Below are positions 6,323-6,417 of a stretch of DNA of 6,417 nt, in pieces. The notes under the pieces were generated by a model. It did not search any database, was not told the DNA's origin, and saw nothing but the letters and a program-made list of their open reading frames with translations. The translations under genes were made by a program, and so were the position numbers. The number at the start of each line of letters is the position of its first letter. The stretch's first letter is position 1. Source of the stretch: an uncultured Rhizobiaceae group bacterium (GTDB lineage Bacteria; Pseudomonadota; Alphaproteobacteria; Rhizobiales; Rhizobiaceae); NCBI GenBank assembly GCA_938030645.1, contig CALHHQ010000055.1, forward strand, positions 1-6,417, written 5' to 3'.

Positions 6323-6417
6323 AGGGGCAATGGCAGCTTCGAGCCCTTTGGAGACATTGTCTCTGGTGTCGCAATTTGGATGCTTGTACAATATTGCGGC
6401 AAGCATCCAACTCATGA
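6272..6417 (-). CDS. Possible 3' end of a convergent gene, unrecognised
   Basis: A minus-strand frame is open from the right edge to a TGA at 6274-6272, overlapping the dehydratase 3' end by 51 bases. From an in-frame ATG at 6415 it reads MSWMLAAILYKHPNC, continuing to GLEAAIAPLLRQ and ending VGINVAA. The part outside the dehydratase has a protein-like composition, but the stretch is too short to identify and could be chance. If real, it is the tail of a gene that begins outside the window. Confidence 0.22.
   Translation of the reverse strand, partial: MSWMLAAILYKHPNCDTRDNVSKGLEAAIAPLLRQRPRHHVGINVAA
6351..6363 (+). repeat. 13-base near-perfect palindrome downstream of the dehydratase
   Basis: GAGAC (6351-6355) and GTCTC (6359-6363) form a 5-bp stem with loop ATT; the palindrome is perfect about the central T. 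G-U pairs can extend it outwards. It begins 28 bases after the dehydratase stop. No T-run follows. Confidence 0.5.
6376..6410 (+). repeat. 11-bp perfect inverted repeat with 13-base loop
   Basis: TTGGATGCTTG (6376-6386) and CAAGCATCCAA (6400-6410) are exact reverse complements. The loop contains CAATATTG (6389-6396), itself a palindrome. The position behind the dehydratase suits a transcript-end structure or 3' stabiliser, but neither strand shows a T-run directly after the stem (only seven bases are visible on the right), so a classic intrinsic terminator is not demonstrated. It also lies in the open minus-strand frame that enters from the right. Confidence 0.6.

Noticed and set aside
6330..6417. 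A new plus-strand gene starting at ATG 6330.
   Set aside because: AGGGG is only two bases before the ATG, too close for a normal ribosome site, and the 29 visible codons carry no recognisable motif and run through both hairpins.

Overview
The window reads as ordinary chromosome of an alphaproteobacterium, most likely of the Hyphomicrobiales (Rhizobiales) type. The support is a PBP1A tail ending in GTGGLY, a short GltX of the alphaproteobacterial paralogue type, and a DUF2865 protein, a family I know essentially from that group. Base composition looks moderate (near half G+C) and even along the window, with no insertion sequence, phage gene, tRNA, CRISPR array or obvious transferred island. 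The genus cannot be fixed from this sequence.

Layout, left to right. (1) 1-465 (+): the last 154 residues of a class A penicillin-binding protein, including the KTG motif of the transpeptidase. (2) 528-1775 (+): a 12-helix MFS transporter of unknown substrate. (3) 1807-3183 (+): glutamyl-tRNA synthetase, starting 31 bases after the transporter stop and probably co-transcribed with it. (4) 3146-4303 (-): a secreted or periplasmic, cysteine-containing, very basic DUF2865 protein that starts at TTG and overlaps the gltX 3' end by 38 bases, tail to tail. (5) 4427-5206 (-): a short-chain dehydrogenase/reductase-like protein whose catalytic Tyr and Lys are replaced by Ser and Arg. (6) 5348-6322 (+): a PLP-dependent threonine/serine dehydratase or serine racemase-like enzyme, divergent from the SDR across 141 bases. 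(7) 6323-6417: the 3' flank, with two inverted repeats and possibly the end of a gene entering from the right on the minus strand.

The genes do not form one pathway: cell-wall synthesis, transport, translation, an envelope protein of unknown role, and two small-molecule enzymes. The divergent SDR/dehydratase pair may share regulatory DNA. DUF2865 has its own plausible promoter, with a 7-bp dyad bracketing the -35 element. There is no gene-free stretch over 300 bases.

I do not see a clear new biological system here. The points most worth a second look are the SDR with an altered active site, the dyad at the DUF2865 promoter, the 8-bp inverted repeat that closes a loop around the DUF2865 start, the converging gltX/DUF2865 overlap, and the tandem hairpins at the right edge.
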